A program made the position numbers and the translations under genes. 64,000 nt of DNA from Hymenobacter chitinivorans DSM 11115 (lineage in GTDB: Bacteria; Bacteroidota; Bacteroidia; Cytophagales; Hymenobacteraceae), in contig NZ_PGFA01000001.1 in NCBI RefSeq assembly GCF_002797555.1, positions 2,542,001 through 2,606,000 of the forward strand. Direction: 5' to 3'. The notes under the pieces were generated by a model that saw only the letters and a list, made by a program, of their open reading frames with translations, made no database searches and had not been told where the DNA came from. This document shows positions 18,101 to 26,563 of the stretch, piece after piece (within the stretch, counting starts at the first letter, position 1; every line of letters starts with the position of its first letter).

Positions 18101-18910
18101 TCAGGGCTGGGCGGCCGTCCACCACTCGTCGTTGCGGTAATATTCGTCCCAGCCGTAGCGGGCGTACTTGGGGTTGATGTCTACCGCCCGGCCGCCCACG
18201 TTGAAATCATCGAGCACGTGGCTAGCCAGGCGCATAAAGTCGGCGGCCCAGAGTACTTTCTGGCGCTGCTGGTTGTCGTAATAGTAGCCTTCGAAAGCGA
18301 AGCCGCGGGAATCGTGAATGGATTCCTGATTGGAATACAGGCTCCACTCCGGCTGATTGGGCGACGTTTCGAAGTCGATGGCTGTGACGCCCTGTAGTAC
18401 CCGGCGCCGGGGCTGGCCCGTCCAGAAGGTGAAGTTTCCGACGGCCGTGTACACCCGCTGGTTGGGATTGTGGTACTCCCGGGAGCCGTACTGCCGGACC
18501 TGCCCCAGCTCGATCTGGCCTTGCAGGGGCGTAATCTGGCCCTTGAGGCGCATTTGACCCTGCACCACGAACAGGTCGGGGCGGCGGGCATCCTGGCGCA
18601 CCCGTTGAAACACGACTTCCAGCCGCTGGTGGTGCGGACCCACAAAGCCGTTTTGGACGGGAAACTCCCCGCCCAGCAGCCAGAGCCCGGCAAAATTACG
18701 AAGCCGGAACAAGGCCCATTGCTCCTCGCGGTCCAGGGTATCAGCCAGGAGCAGGAGCTGCTGGCTGCGCGAGGGCAGCAGCATGGAGTCGTAGCTGGCT
18801 GCGGCCCGCTGCCGCACTACCTGCCGGCGCCACGACCAGCCCACCACGGCCAGGGCCGCCAGGCTCAGCGTCAGCACAAGCCCCAACAGGATTTTCCGGC
18901 GGCGGCTCAT
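18101..18910 (-). CDS. Hypothetical membrane-anchored protein, paralogue 3 of a three-gene family
   Basis: A 269-residue protein. ATG 18910 begins a basic N-terminus (M-S-R-R-R-K) and a single transmembrane segment (about residues 7-25), so this copy is anchored rather than lipidated. It carries the same blocks: N-G-F-V-G-P-H-H-Q-R-L-E-V-V-F, then V-Q-G-Q-M-R, and the C-terminal F-N-V-G-G-R-A-V-D-I-N-P-K-Y with G-W-D-E-Y-Y and D-E-W-W. Its ATG overlaps the DUF2306 stop by 4 bp (ATGA), which indicates translational coupling to that gene. Function unknown. Confidence 0.72.
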   Translation of the reverse strand: MSRRRKILLGLVLTLSLAALAVVGWSWRRQVVRQRAAASYDSMLLPSRSQQLLLLADTLDREEQWALFRLRNFAGLWLLGGEFPVQNGFVGPHHQRLEVVFQRVRQDARRPDLFVVQGQMRLKGQITPLQGQIELGQVRQYGSREYHNPNQRVYTAVGNFTFWTGQPRRRVLQGVTAIDFETSPNQPEWSLYSNQESIHDSRGFAFEGYYYDNQQRQKVLWAADFMRLASHVLDDFNVGGRAVDINPKYARYGWDEYYRNDEWWTAAQP

Positions 18911-19590
18911 TGGCTGGTAGCGGCAGGGGCGTGAAAGGCGCGGAGCAGGCGCCGGGCCGCGCCCAGCTGAATCAGCACCTCGGCCAGCACTAGGTTGCCG
19001 GTCCAGGAAAGCCAGGTCACGGTGAGGTAGGTTTCGATGGGCTTGGTGCCAAAGACGTAGTAGAGCAGGTAGCTTTCCGAGCGCAGACTCATGGCCGCCA
19101 GCGTCACGGCGAAGCTGCGCATCATCCACTCGGTGTGTTGCTCCCAGCGGCGCTGCCGGGCCAGGCGGTAGGCCAGCCAGGTAGCTAGCCACCACACCAC
19201 GCACTGCAGGCTGAAACCCACTTTAGCCACCAGGCCACCGTTGGCAAAGCCGGCCAGAATCAGGCCCGAGGGCGCGGCCAGGGCCAGAATGGAAGCCACG
19301 TAGAGCTTACCGAAGTTGCGGTGCAACGCGGCCCGCCCGCGAAATAGACGCGGAAAAAACTGGGCCAGTCCGGCGACTAGCACCCACAGGCTGCTGGTGA
19401 TGTGCACGTAGAAGCCCAGCCGAAACAGCCCGTTCAGGTTCGTTGCCTCCGACTTGGTGGTCAGGAAATTGATGCCCGGCTCAAACGACAGGTAGGGCCA
19501 CACTTTGGTGGCCATAAGCACGGTAAAGGCGGCGACGGCCGCGCCCGCCAGCCACTGCAGCAGGCGCGGAAAAGACAGGGAGGAAAGCAT
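18907..19590 (-). CDS. DUF2306 family multi-pass membrane protein
   Basis: A 227-residue inner-membrane protein with about six to seven hydrophobic segments. Features typical of DUF2306 are H-R-x-x-G-K-L-Y-V in the middle, followed by an A-P-S-G-L-x-L-A-G-F-A-x-G-G helix, and H-x-E-W-M-M-R-S-F later. The conserved histidines could bind haem or metal as in cytochrome-b-like folds, but this is not demonstrated. It is the first gene of a leftward operon with the three paralogues, overlapping the next gene by 4 bp, which suggests the envelope family works with this membrane protein. Confidence 0.82.
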   Translation of the reverse strand: MLSSLSFPRLLQWLAGAAVAAFTVLMATKVWPYLSFEPGINFLTTKSEATNLNGLFRLGFYVHITSSLWVLVAGLAQFFPRLFRGRAALHRNFGKLYVASILALAAPSGLILAGFANGGLVAKVGFSLQCVVWWLATWLAYRLARQRRWEQHTEWMMRSFAVTLAAMSLRSESYLLYYVFGTKPIETYLTVTWLSWTGNLVLAEVLIQLGAARRLLRAFHAPAATSQ

Positions 19591-19955
19591 GGGCAGGCGG
19601 GCGAAGCGCTAGGGTAATATAACGCGGTGGTTATATTCTTATGATACTGCCTGAAAAGTATTTTTCCCAGACCGCTCACCCCGCAAAATACGACCTTTCA
19701 GGTGACTTGCACTGGACTAATCTTCTCGTGTCATTGCGAGCGAAGCGCGGCCATCCACCCGCTGAAATGTGCTGCGTCTTTTAAAGTAAAAAGCCCTTTA
19801 CTCCGGCTGGAATGAAGGGCTTTGTGGCGAAAGAGCGGGACTACCTGCGCAGAAGACGGATTGCTTCGTCCTTCGTCCTCGCAATGACAGGAATAACCGC
19901 GCTAGTCGCGCTATTGGTGTAAGTCGAACGTCAAACTCGCTAATTCACCATCTCA
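19591..19955. other. Intergenic spacer between DUF2306 and recQ genes
   Basis: A 365-bp spacer without a gene. It contains the palindromic repeat element at 19729-19889. The rest shows no clear signal. Confidence 0.5.
19729..19889. repeat. Palindromic intergenic repeat element (copy A)
   Basis: Outer arms 19729-19757 (TGTCATTGCGAGCGAAG...) and 19858-19889 (...CCTCGCAATGACA) are imperfect inverted repeats. Between them is an inner hairpin AAGCCCTT/AAGGGCTT (19791-19822) that could terminate transcription. Copies B (29516-29677) and C (53837-54005) share the plan of outer arms plus inner hairpin. Such elements are typically dispersed through a genome; that is inferred here from three partial relatives in this window. 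Confidence 0.6.
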
Positions 19956-22187
19956 CTACTTACTCCGCAGGCGCTTTTGGTACATCACGGCCAGGCGGAG
20001 CTTGAAGTAGTCGTACTGCTCGCGCAGGTGGTCGAACAGGTCGCGCAGGGGCGGGTCGCCGCCGAGCTGGCCGATGGCGGTCTGGATCTGGGCGAATTCG
20101 TCCATGGTCAGGAATTCTTCGAGGCGGATGGGCTGGCCCTTGGCGTAGAGCGTCTCGATGTGGGCCCGGATGGTGCTCGGGCTCAGGGAGCGGCGCTCGG
20201 CAATGGCCTCCACGCTCAGGCCGGCGCGGTGCAGCTGCAGAGTATTTTCGTGGGTGTCGCCGGCTTCGCGGGGGCGGCGGGGCTTGGAAGCGGCGCTGGG
20301 CAGGTCCTCGTCTTCATCGGACTCGGCGGCATCCGAGGGGTTGGGGGCGCCGCCGTGCTCCAGAATGGCTTTGATAAAGACCTCGCCGTAGTTCTCGAAC
20401 TTCTTCATGCCCACCCCGCCGATGGCCAGCATGGCCGTGCGCGACACGGGCCGCTCGGCTGCCATTTCCTGGAGCGTGGTATCGGTGAAGATGACGTACG
20501 GGGGCACGTTCTGCTCGTCGGCAATGCGCTTGCGCAGCTGCCGCAGCCGCTCGAACAGCTGGGTCGTGGCATCGGTAGGCACGCTGGCGGTGCCGGCGGC
20601 TTTCTTGCCCCGGGGCTGCTTTTCGGCTTTCTCGGCGGGCTGGAATTTCTTCATCGGCAGCTGGCGCTGGCCCTGCAGCACCTGCTTACCCAACTCCGTG
20701 ATTTTCAGCGCGTAGCCTTCCTCGTAGGCAATGTAGAGCAGGCCGTCGTTGAGCATCTGGTGGATGTAGCTGTACCAGTCTAGGTACGGCAGGTCGCGGC
20801 CGGCGCCGTAGGTTTTGATTTGCTCGTAGCCGCCCTGGATGATGGCCTGGTTGCGCATGCCCCGCAGCACGTCGATAAGCAGGCCGATGGGGGCCCGCTC
20901 GCGCATGCGGACCACCGCCGACAAGGCTTTTTGGGCCAGCTCGGTGCCGTCGAAGGTAGTGGGCGGGTTGCGGCAGATATCGCAGTTGCCGCAGTCCTGG
21001 GGCAGGGTTTCGCCGAAGTAGTTGAGCAGGATCTTGCGGCGGCAGCTGGCCGCTTCGGCAAACTGCTGCATGCGCTCCAGCTTGGTGAGGCTGAGCTGGG
21101 AGAGGCGCGGGTCGGCGTCCTTGGTGAGCATGTCGCGCAGGCTCATCACGTCGGCGTAGCTATAGAAGAGCACCGCCGTGGCCGGGGCTCCGTCGCGTCC
21201 GGCCCGCCCGATTTCCTGGTAGTAGCCCTCGATGTTCTTGGGCAGGTTGTAGTGAATCACCCAGCGCACGTTGCTCTTGTCGATGCCCATGCCGAAGGCA
21301 ATGGTGGCCACGATGACTTGCAGATCGTCGCGCAGAAAGGCTTCCTGAACCGCCCCGCGCTGGTTGGGGGTCATGCCGGCGTGGTAGTGGCCGGCGCGCA
21401 CGCCTTTTTCCTTGAGCTTCTGGGCCAGGGTTTCGCACTGCTTGCGTGAGAGGCAGTACACGATGCCCGCCTCCGAGGGCCGGGCCGTAACAAAGTCCAC
21501 GATGCTGCCCACCCGGTTCTGGCCGGGACGCACGATGAGGTTGAGGTTGGGCCTGTCGAAGCTCGACAAAAACACCTGGGGCTCGTGCATGCGCAGCTGC
21601 TGCTGGATGTCGCGCTGGGTGAGGCGGTCGGCGGTGGCGGTGAGGGCAATGATGGGCACCTGCGGAAACTGCTCGCGCAGCACCCGCAGCTGGGTGTACT
21701 CGGGCCGGAAGTCGTGACCCCACGACGAGATGCAGTGGGCCTCGTCGATGGCGAACATGCTGATGCGCAGGCGCTGCAAAAACTGGATAAAGCCCGGCGA
21801 AACGAGCTTTTCGGGGCTCACGTAGAGCAGCTTGAGGTAGCCGTTGAGGCAGTCACTGGCAATGCTGGTTTGCTCGCTCTGGCCCACGCTGCTGTTGATG
21901 TACTCGGCCGGAATACCGTTGGCCTTCAGGGCCTCCACCTGGTCCTTCATCAGGGCAATGAGGGGCGAGACGACCACGCAGACGCCTTCCTGCACCACGG
22001 CCGGCACCTGGAAGCACACCGATTTGCCCCCACCGGTGGGCATGAGCACCACGGTATCCTTGCCGCTCATGATGTGGGAAATGATACTCTCCTGCATGGG
22101 CCGGAACGTATCATAACCATAATACTGCTTCAGGACCTTGCGGGCGGAAGCCAGCGTGGGCGCGAGGGGTTCGGGGGCAAATAACAT
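19956..22187 (-). CDS. recQ: ATP-dependent DNA helicase RecQ
   Basis: A 743-residue 3'-5' DNA helicase used in recombination and replication-fork repair. Walker A is T-G-G-G-K-S (51-56) and the DEAH box is at 148-151 (D-E-A-H-C-I-S). Motif VI is G-R-A-G-R-D-G. A four-cysteine zinc site in the RQC region (C-R-R-K ... C-G-N-C-D-I-C, about residues 375-400) is intact. An HRDC-like segment sits near 550-620 (R-L-R-Q-L-R-K-R-I-A, P-P-Y-V-I-F), and a further helix-turn-helix-like C-terminal extension follows. Length is normal for Bacteroidota RecQ. It is a single gene, divergent from the copper-binding protein. Confidence 0.96.
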   Translation of the reverse strand: MLFAPEPLAPTLASARKVLKQYYGYDTFRPMQESIISHIMSGKDTVVLMPTGGGKSVCFQVPAVVQEGVCVVVSPLIALMKDQVEALKANGIPAEYINSSVGQSEQTSIASDCLNGYLKLLYVSPEKLVSPGFIQFLQRLRISMFAIDEAHCISSWGHDFRPEYTQLRVLREQFPQVPIIALTATADRLTQRDIQQQLRMHEPQVFLSSFDRPNLNLIVRPGQNRVGSIVDFVTARPSEAGIVYCLSRKQCETLAQKLKEKGVRAGHYHAGMTPNQRGAVQEAFLRDDLQVIVATIAFGMGIDKSNVRWVIHYNLPKNIEGYYQEIGRAGRDGAPATAVLFYSYADVMSLRDMLTKDADPRLSQLSLTKLERMQQFAEAASCRRKILLNYFGETLPQDCGNCDICRNPPTTFDGTELAQKALSAVVRMRERAPIGLLIDVLRGMRNQAIIQGGYEQIKTYGAGRDLPYLDWYSYIHQMLNDGLLYIAYEEGYALKITELGKQVLQGQRQLPMKKFQPAEKAEKQPRGKKAAGTASVPTDATTQLFERLRQLRKRIADEQNVPPYVIFTDTTLQEMAAERPVSRTAMLAIGGVGMKKFENYGEVFIKAILEHGGAPNPSDAAESDEDEDLPSAASKPRRPREAGDTHENTLQLHRAGLSVEAIAERRSLSPSTIRAHIETLYAKGQPIRLEEFLTMDEFAQIQTAIGQLGGDPPLRDLFDHLREQYDYFKLRLAVMYQKRLRSK

Positions 22188-22340
22188 GCGGTAAAAATAC
22201 GGCTAAACCAGGACTTGACAGACGTAAATAAACCACGACCGTGGGGAAATAGTGCACGGGTTCCGCAGAATCCTGTACCACCCAACGCCGTAGCCCGCCG
22301 TAGAGCGTAGCAGACCATTCTTTCACCCAACGCCTGCCTT

Positions 22341-22697
22341 ATGGACCATGCTCACGCCTCCGCCCCCACCCCTGCCGCCAACCAACACAACCAGGCCGTG
22401 CTCGACGCGCTAAGCCGCTGCATTGCCGCCTGCGAACTATGCGCTACAGCCTGTTTGCAGGAAGAAGACGTGCAGATGATGGTACCCTGCATCCGCCTCG
22501 ACCGGGACTGCGCCGACATCTGCCGGCTCACCGCCGCCTTCATTGCCCGCGGCTCCGACCACGCCCGCCACGTACTCCGGGAGTGCATCGAAATCTGCCG
22601 CAAGTGCGGCGAGGAGTGCGGCCAGCACCAGCACGACCATTGCCAGCAGTGCGCCGCCGCCTGCCGGGCCTGCGTGGAGGCCTGCGAGGCGTACTAA
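22341..22697 (+). CDS. Four-helix bundle copper-binding protein (DUF326 type)
   Basis: A 118-residue protein with about 15 cysteines placed along amphipathic helices in repeats such as C-x-x-x-C-x-x-C and C-R-K-C-G-E-E-C, plus an H-Q-H-D-H-C cluster. This is the pattern of the cysteine-rich four-helix bundle proteins (Csp/DUF326 family) that store many Cu(I) ions in the core of the bundle. There is no signal peptide, so it would be a cytosolic form, but a His-rich start (M-D-H-A-H-A) is present. No copper exporter or regulator is adjacent. A strong terminator follows. Confidence 0.9.
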   Translation: MDHAHASAPTPAANQHNQAVLDALSRCIAACELCATACLQEEDVQMMVPCIRLDRDCADICRLTAAFIARGSDHARHVLRECIEICRKCGEECGQHQHDHCQQCAAACRACVEACEAY

Positions 22698-22727
22698 GAG
22701 TCGTCGAATCTTTCCCCTGCTATCAGA

Positions 22728-22756
22728 GCCCGGCTTTCTACTAGTGAAAGCCGGGC
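22728..22756 (+). terminator. Terminator after the copper-binding protein gene
   Basis: An 11-bp perfect stem GCCCGGCTTTC / GAAAGCCGGGC with a seven-base loop lies about 30 bp past the stop, followed by an AT-rich run. Confidence 0.75.
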
Positions 22757-22832
22757 ATTATATTATTCGATTTTTATATAAATATATCCTGTAGCTTGCT
22801 CTCCCTATTACACTACTTCCAACAAACCACAC

Positions 22833-23576
22833 ATGAAAAACCGTTTTATTCAACTGGCTACCGCCGGGCTGCTGGCCCTGGGCGTAACTAGCTGCGCCGA
22901 AAAACAATCGTCCGTGGCGGACCTGACGGTTGCCGGGGCCAGCAACGCAACCGAGAAGGCCGGCGAAATAATTTCCGTCGCCCAGGCGGTGGAGTGGACG
23001 CACCGCTTTCAGAAGGAGAATTCCCAGAAAACCTGGGCCGTCTTGTTTGAAAACAAGATTTACAAGCAGCTCCTCGCCCAGAAGGGCTGCCAGGGCCTGC
23101 GCATTTATAACGCCATCAACGCCGACGACAAAAATGCCTTCGTACTGGTCGGCGTTGATGAGGCGGGGGATATGACCGCCAACGGGGAGGTGGCTGACAT
23201 AGGGACTCCATCGCCTCCGGGCCCCTACGCCAGCCCGCTGATTTCGGGGCCGGCTGAACACCTAGAGCCCTTCCCAGAGTCAGCCGGCAGCATTATTCCC
23301 CTGGACCTGGCCGCCAAAATGACCCACCGCTACCAGCAAACCTACCCCAATGGCCAGTGGGCGGGCTACTATAGCGCCTACGTCTACAACAACCTGATGG
23401 AACAGCCCGGCTGCCTGGGCATTCGCCTCTACAACGGCATCAAGGAAGACAAGAGTGAGTGCTACGTGCTGGTGGGCGTAAACGAGAAGGGCAACGACAT
23501 GACGGATGGCCTGATCTACGATTTATCGGCGCCTTGCCCACCCACTTGCCGCGTTGAAAGCCCCCTAATGCAATAG
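22833..23576 (+). CDS. Hypothetical lipoprotein with an internal duplication
   Basis: A 247-residue protein with a lipoprotein signal ending V-T-S-C (Cys 21). The mature part consists of two related units of about 80 residues (roughly 47-128 and 155-238). Each has a helix with T-H-R-[FY]-Q, then G-C-x-G-[LI]-R-[IL]-Y-N, then [FY]-V-L-V-G-V and ends in a Pro-rich stretch. The repeated G-C-x-G-[LI]-R-[IL]-Y-N ... V-L-V-G-V signature suggests a small duplicated fold, but I do not recognise the family. It has its own terminator and no obvious operon partner. Confidence 0.75.
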   Translation: MKNRFIQLATAGLLALGVTSCAEKQSSVADLTVAGASNATEKAGEIISVAQAVEWTHRFQKENSQKTWAVLFENKIYKQLLAQKGCQGLRIYNAINADDKNAFVLVGVDEAGDMTANGEVADIGTPSPPGPYASPLISGPAEHLEPFPESAGSIIPLDLAAKMTHRYQQTYPNGQWAGYYSAYVYNNLMEQPGCLGIRLYNGIKEDKSECYVLVGVNEKGNDMTDGLIYDLSAPCPPTCRVESPLMQ

Positions 23577-23597
23577 GTATTCGTTTTTTCAGGCTTT

Positions 23598-23630
23598 ACG
23601 GCCGGCTCCGGGCATTCCGGGGCCGGCCGT
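23598..23630 (+). terminator. Terminator after the duplicated-domain lipoprotein
   Basis: ACGGCCGGC and GCCGGCCGT arms with an inner CCGG/CCGG pairing form a strong GC-rich hairpin 21 bp past the stop, followed by TTTTGG. Confidence 0.75.
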
Positions 23631-23744
23631 TTTGGTATTCAGCACCAGAACTATACACCGACCCGGCGCACTGGCGGTGAGGTAAGTATCTCGGCTCATT
23701 GTAGAGTCTACGGAACGGCTGGTTTGGCAAACGGCCTTCGGTAA

Positions 23745-24365
23745 TCAGTGGGCTTCTACTACTTCCACTCCGCTTTGCTGCAAGGTGAGCACCAGCGTAT
23801 ACTGGCGGCGCCCGTCGGGCTTTTGGCCCGCCCGCCGCAGCGTAGCCGTAGCGTGCCAGCGCGGCACCTGCCCGCCCCGGGGCGGTACGGCCGTGGCCAC
23901 CACGCCGTTGGCCGTGGGCTTGGTCTGGCGGCGGACGAAACCTTGGGCGTTGAAGTCGCCGACCCACTGGCTGGTGCCGGCGCTGTAATAGTCGTTGTAA
24001 ACCTCGTAGGAAGTAACCGGCCCGCTGCCGCGGATGGGAAACCAATAATACAGGGGCGAAATTTCGGGGAAAGCCAGCCGCACCCCAAACGACTCGGGCC
24101 GCCGCGGCCCCAGGGCGCTACTGCCAAACGACTCCGACAACTCGCGGGCAAACTGCCCGTGCGCGTCGAGGTGAAACTCGTGCTGCCCGCTGCTACGGTC
24201 CCAGAGCAGCAGCGGCTGCGGCGGCAAAGGCTGGCCGGCCGCGTCGAGCACCGTGAGGCTCAGCTCGTATACCACGGAGCGCTGGCCCAGGGAAAATACC
24301 AGTACCAGTCCGGCCAGCAAGAGCGTGGCAACACCCCCAACGAGGCAGATAAAGTAAAGCAGCAT
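23745..24365 (-). CDS. Hypothetical membrane-anchored protein
   Basis: A 206-residue protein. ATG 24365 begins directly before a long hydrophobic helix (M-L-L-Y-F-I-C-L-V-G-G-V-A ...), which should anchor it in the inner membrane with the rest outside. The soluble part is strand-rich (V-V-Y-E-L-S-L-T-V-L-D-A-A-G-Q-P-L) and ends in V-E-V-V-E-A-H. A longer reading from TTG 24416 is possible but has no supporting feature. No recognisable family, and it stands alone. Confidence 0.6.
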   Translation of the reverse strand: MLLYFICLVGGVATLLLAGLVLVFSLGQRSVVYELSLTVLDAAGQPLPPQPLLLWDRSSGQHEFHLDAHGQFARELSESFGSSALGPRRPESFGVRLAFPEISPLYYWFPIRGSGPVTSYEVYNDYYSAGTSQWVGDFNAQGFVRRQTKPTANGVVATAVPPRGGQVPRWHATATLRRAGQKPDGRRQYTLVLTLQQSGVEVVEAH

Positions 24366-24724
24366 AGCGTCTACACGGGGGAAAAGGTATTGACTGTTCA
24401 AAGGTTGACTGTCCAAAGTAAGCGGGTGGCCGTTGGCCGTGGCTCCGTCCTATTCCACTACCCGCCACCAACCGGATATACCGCAGCTCCCGACGAGTTT
24501 ACCTCGACCAAGCTACAGGTGAGGACCAGTAGCGCAGTCCATTTTATAAATTCAAAATATTCAATACATTAACAACATAGTTCTAATTAATTTCACTCCC
24601 CCAGGGCCCTACGTTAGCTTTGTGTGCGCAACACGGTCGTTTACGGCCGCGTAACAGCCCGCAGCCGAGCAAAAGAGCCCTGTGCCGGGGCGGCGCCGGG
24701 TGGTTTCACATTTGTGCTTTACGT
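24366..24724. other. Divergent intergenic region
   Basis: A 359-bp spacer between two divergent exported-protein genes. It is AT-rich around 24540-24600 and carries a -7-like TAGCTTTG (24615-24622) for the rightward gene. No gene recognised. Confidence 0.45.
24615..24622 (+). promoter_or_regulatory. -7 element TAGCTTTG upstream of the T9SS beta-propeller gene
   Basis: An exact match to TAnnTTTG about 100 bp before the start codon at 24725. No TTG is found at the right distance upstream, so the call rests on one box. Confidence 0.4.
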
Positions 24725-26440
24725 ATGACTCCATTTCTCCTCTTCCGTTTTTCGAGCTGCCGGCGGTGGCTTCTGGCATTGGCACTGGTCCTGGCGGGGT
24801 CCCGCGGCTACGCCCAGGGGGTGTGGCAAGCCGTAACCAACCTACCCAGCGCCTTCACCGACGTGCGCGCTACGACTACCGACGAAACCGGCAACGTCTA
24901 TCTGGTGGGGGCCTTTTCCGGTACGCTTACCCTGGGCAATCTGACGCTCACGAGCGTAGGCGGCCAGGACATTTTCGTGGCCAAGTGGAATTCCTCGGGC
25001 TTCGTGTGGGCGGAGCGCGCGGGCGGGCCGGGCAACGACGTAGCCACGGCCGTGGCCGTGAAAGGCAGCAGCGTGTGCGTTGGCGGAACCTTTGCGGGGG
25101 CCACGGCCGGTTTTGGCGCCACCACGCTTACCAATGCTGGTCCGGAGGCGACGACCGACATTTTCGTGGCCCGCTATGTTGACGCGGGTTCTACTCCCGG
25201 CCTGAGCTGGGCCCAGCAGGCCGGGGGCGCCAGCAACGACGAGCTGGGGGCGGTGGCCGCCACGGCTACTGAGGTGTTTGCGGCCGGGTCGTTTGGGGGT
25301 TCCGCGCGCTTCGGCAACCAGCTTCTGACCACCAACGGCAGCACCAACCCCGATATCTTCATCACCAAGCTTACCACTGCGGGCAGCAGCGGCTCGTTTG
25401 TCTGGACCCAGAGCGCGGGCGGCATGGGCATTGATACGGCCACGGGCCTGGCCCTGAGCGGGGCCAACGTGTACGTGGCCGGCAGCTTCAGCGGCACCGG
25501 CAGTTTCGGCCCTAGTCAGGTATTCAGCGCCGGCAACCAGGATATCTACGTGGCCCGCCTGACTGATGCGGGCAGCACGAGCAGCTTTGCCTGGGTGCAG
25601 CGGGCCGGCGGGGCCAACGACGATTTGGTCACCAGTCTGGTAGTGGCCCGGGGCACCGGGGTGTACGTAGCCGGTAGCTTCGCCAGCTTTGCGGCCAATT
25701 TCACCGGTATTATCCTGGCCAACAACGGCAATGCGGACTTATTCGTGGCCAAGCTCAACGACATCAGCGCCACGGCGCCGGTGTTCAGCTGGGCGCAGCG
25801 GGCCGGCGGCACGGGCTTCGAGCGGGCCACCGCCCTGGCTGTAAACGGCAACAACGTCTACGTGGCCGGGCAGTTCAACAGCCCCCTGGTTGGCTTTGGA
25901 ACCACCAGTGTTTTAACCAATTACCAGGCGGGCTTTTTCGATATTCTGGTGGCCAAAATTGAGGACTTGGGCCCAAGCAATACTTTCACCTGGGCCCAGC
26001 AAGCCGGCAGCCCGCAGCACGATATGCCCACGGGACTGGCCGTGTCGGGAGCCAAGGTGTACGTGGTGGGCGGGGCCACGCTGCCCGCCCGCTTTGGCAA
26101 CCAGCAGCTTTCCGGGTTTACGGGTACTACCACGGCTTTCCTGGCCACGCTGCTCGACCCGGCCGTGGTGACGGCCACGCGCGGCCCGGGTCCGGAGCCG
26201 GGCTGGGGCATGTACCCCAACCCGGCCCACCACCGCGTGACGCTGCAGCTGCCGGCCGGCGCCACCCGTGCTACCGCCACCCTGCTCGACGCCACCGGCC
26301 GCGTCGTGCGGACCCAACACCTGACACCAGCCGCCCCCGGAACCGCAGAAATGTCGCTGAGCGGGCTACCGACCGGGCTGTATTACGTGCGGGTGCAGCA
26401 GGGGGCGCTGCGCACTGCCCGGCCGCTGCGGGTGGAGTAG
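24725..26440 (+). CDS. Secreted beta-propeller-like repeat protein with T9SS sorting domain
   Basis: A 571-residue exported protein. ATG 24725 starts a basic and then hydrophobic signal peptide ending G-Y-A-Q. Residues about 35-475 consist of roughly seven repeats of about 55-60 residues with W-[AT]-[QE]-x-A-G-G, then A-x-V-V-V and V-Y-V-[AV]-G-x-F, the pattern of SBBP-type beta-propeller repeats. The last 80 residues are a T9SS type A sorting domain (M-Y-P-N-P-A at its start, then G-L-Y-Y-V-R-V). It is probably exported to the cell surface or medium. The binding partner is unknown. It shares a terminator with the convergent amylase gene. Confidence 0.85.
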   Translation: MTPFLLFRFSSCRRWLLALALVLAGSRGYAQGVWQAVTNLPSAFTDVRATTTDETGNVYLVGAFSGTLTLGNLTLTSVGGQDIFVAKWNSSGFVWAERAGGPGNDVATAVAVKGSSVCVGGTFAGATAGFGATTLTNAGPEATTDIFVARYVDAGSTPGLSWAQQAGGASNDELGAVAATATEVFAAGSFGGSARFGNQLLTTNGSTNPDIFITKLTTAGSSGSFVWTQSAGGMGIDTATGLALSGANVYVAGSFSGTGSFGPSQVFSAGNQDIYVARLTDAGSTSSFAWVQRAGGANDDLVTSLVVARGTGVYVAGSFASFAANFTGIILANNGNADLFVAKLNDISATAPVFSWAQRAGGTGFERATALAVNGNNVYVAGQFNSPLVGFGTTSVLTNYQAGFFDILVAKIEDLGPSNTFTWAQQAGSPQHDMPTGLAVSGAKVYVVGGATLPARFGNQQLSGFTGTTTAFLATLLDPAVVTATRGPGPEPGWGMYPNPAHHRVTLQLPAGATRATATLLDATGRVVRTQHLTPAAPGTAEMSLSGLPTGLYYVRVQQGALRTARPLRVE

Positions 26441-26480
26441 CGGGTTATCAATTTCCCAAAACCTGGTTGCCAGCAACCAA

Positions 26481-26526
26481 AAACGGCCCGGTACCTACTC
26501 CAGTAGTAGTAGGTGCCGGGCCGTTT
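26481..26526. terminator. Bidirectional terminator between the propeller and amylase genes
   Basis: AAACGGCCCGG pairs with CCGGGCCGTTT and the inner ACCTACT/AGTAGGT extends the stem, with runs of A on the left and T on the right, between convergent genes. Confidence 0.8.
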
Positions 26527-26563
26527 GGCTCGCGCGCCGGCCGGAAGCTCAGTCCGGCCCGGG

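Noticed and set aside
22213..22218. TTGACA, resembling an E. coli -35 box, upstream of the copper-binding gene.
   Set aside because: No TATAAT-like box at 16-18 bp, and the promoters supported in this window are of the TAnnTTTG type.
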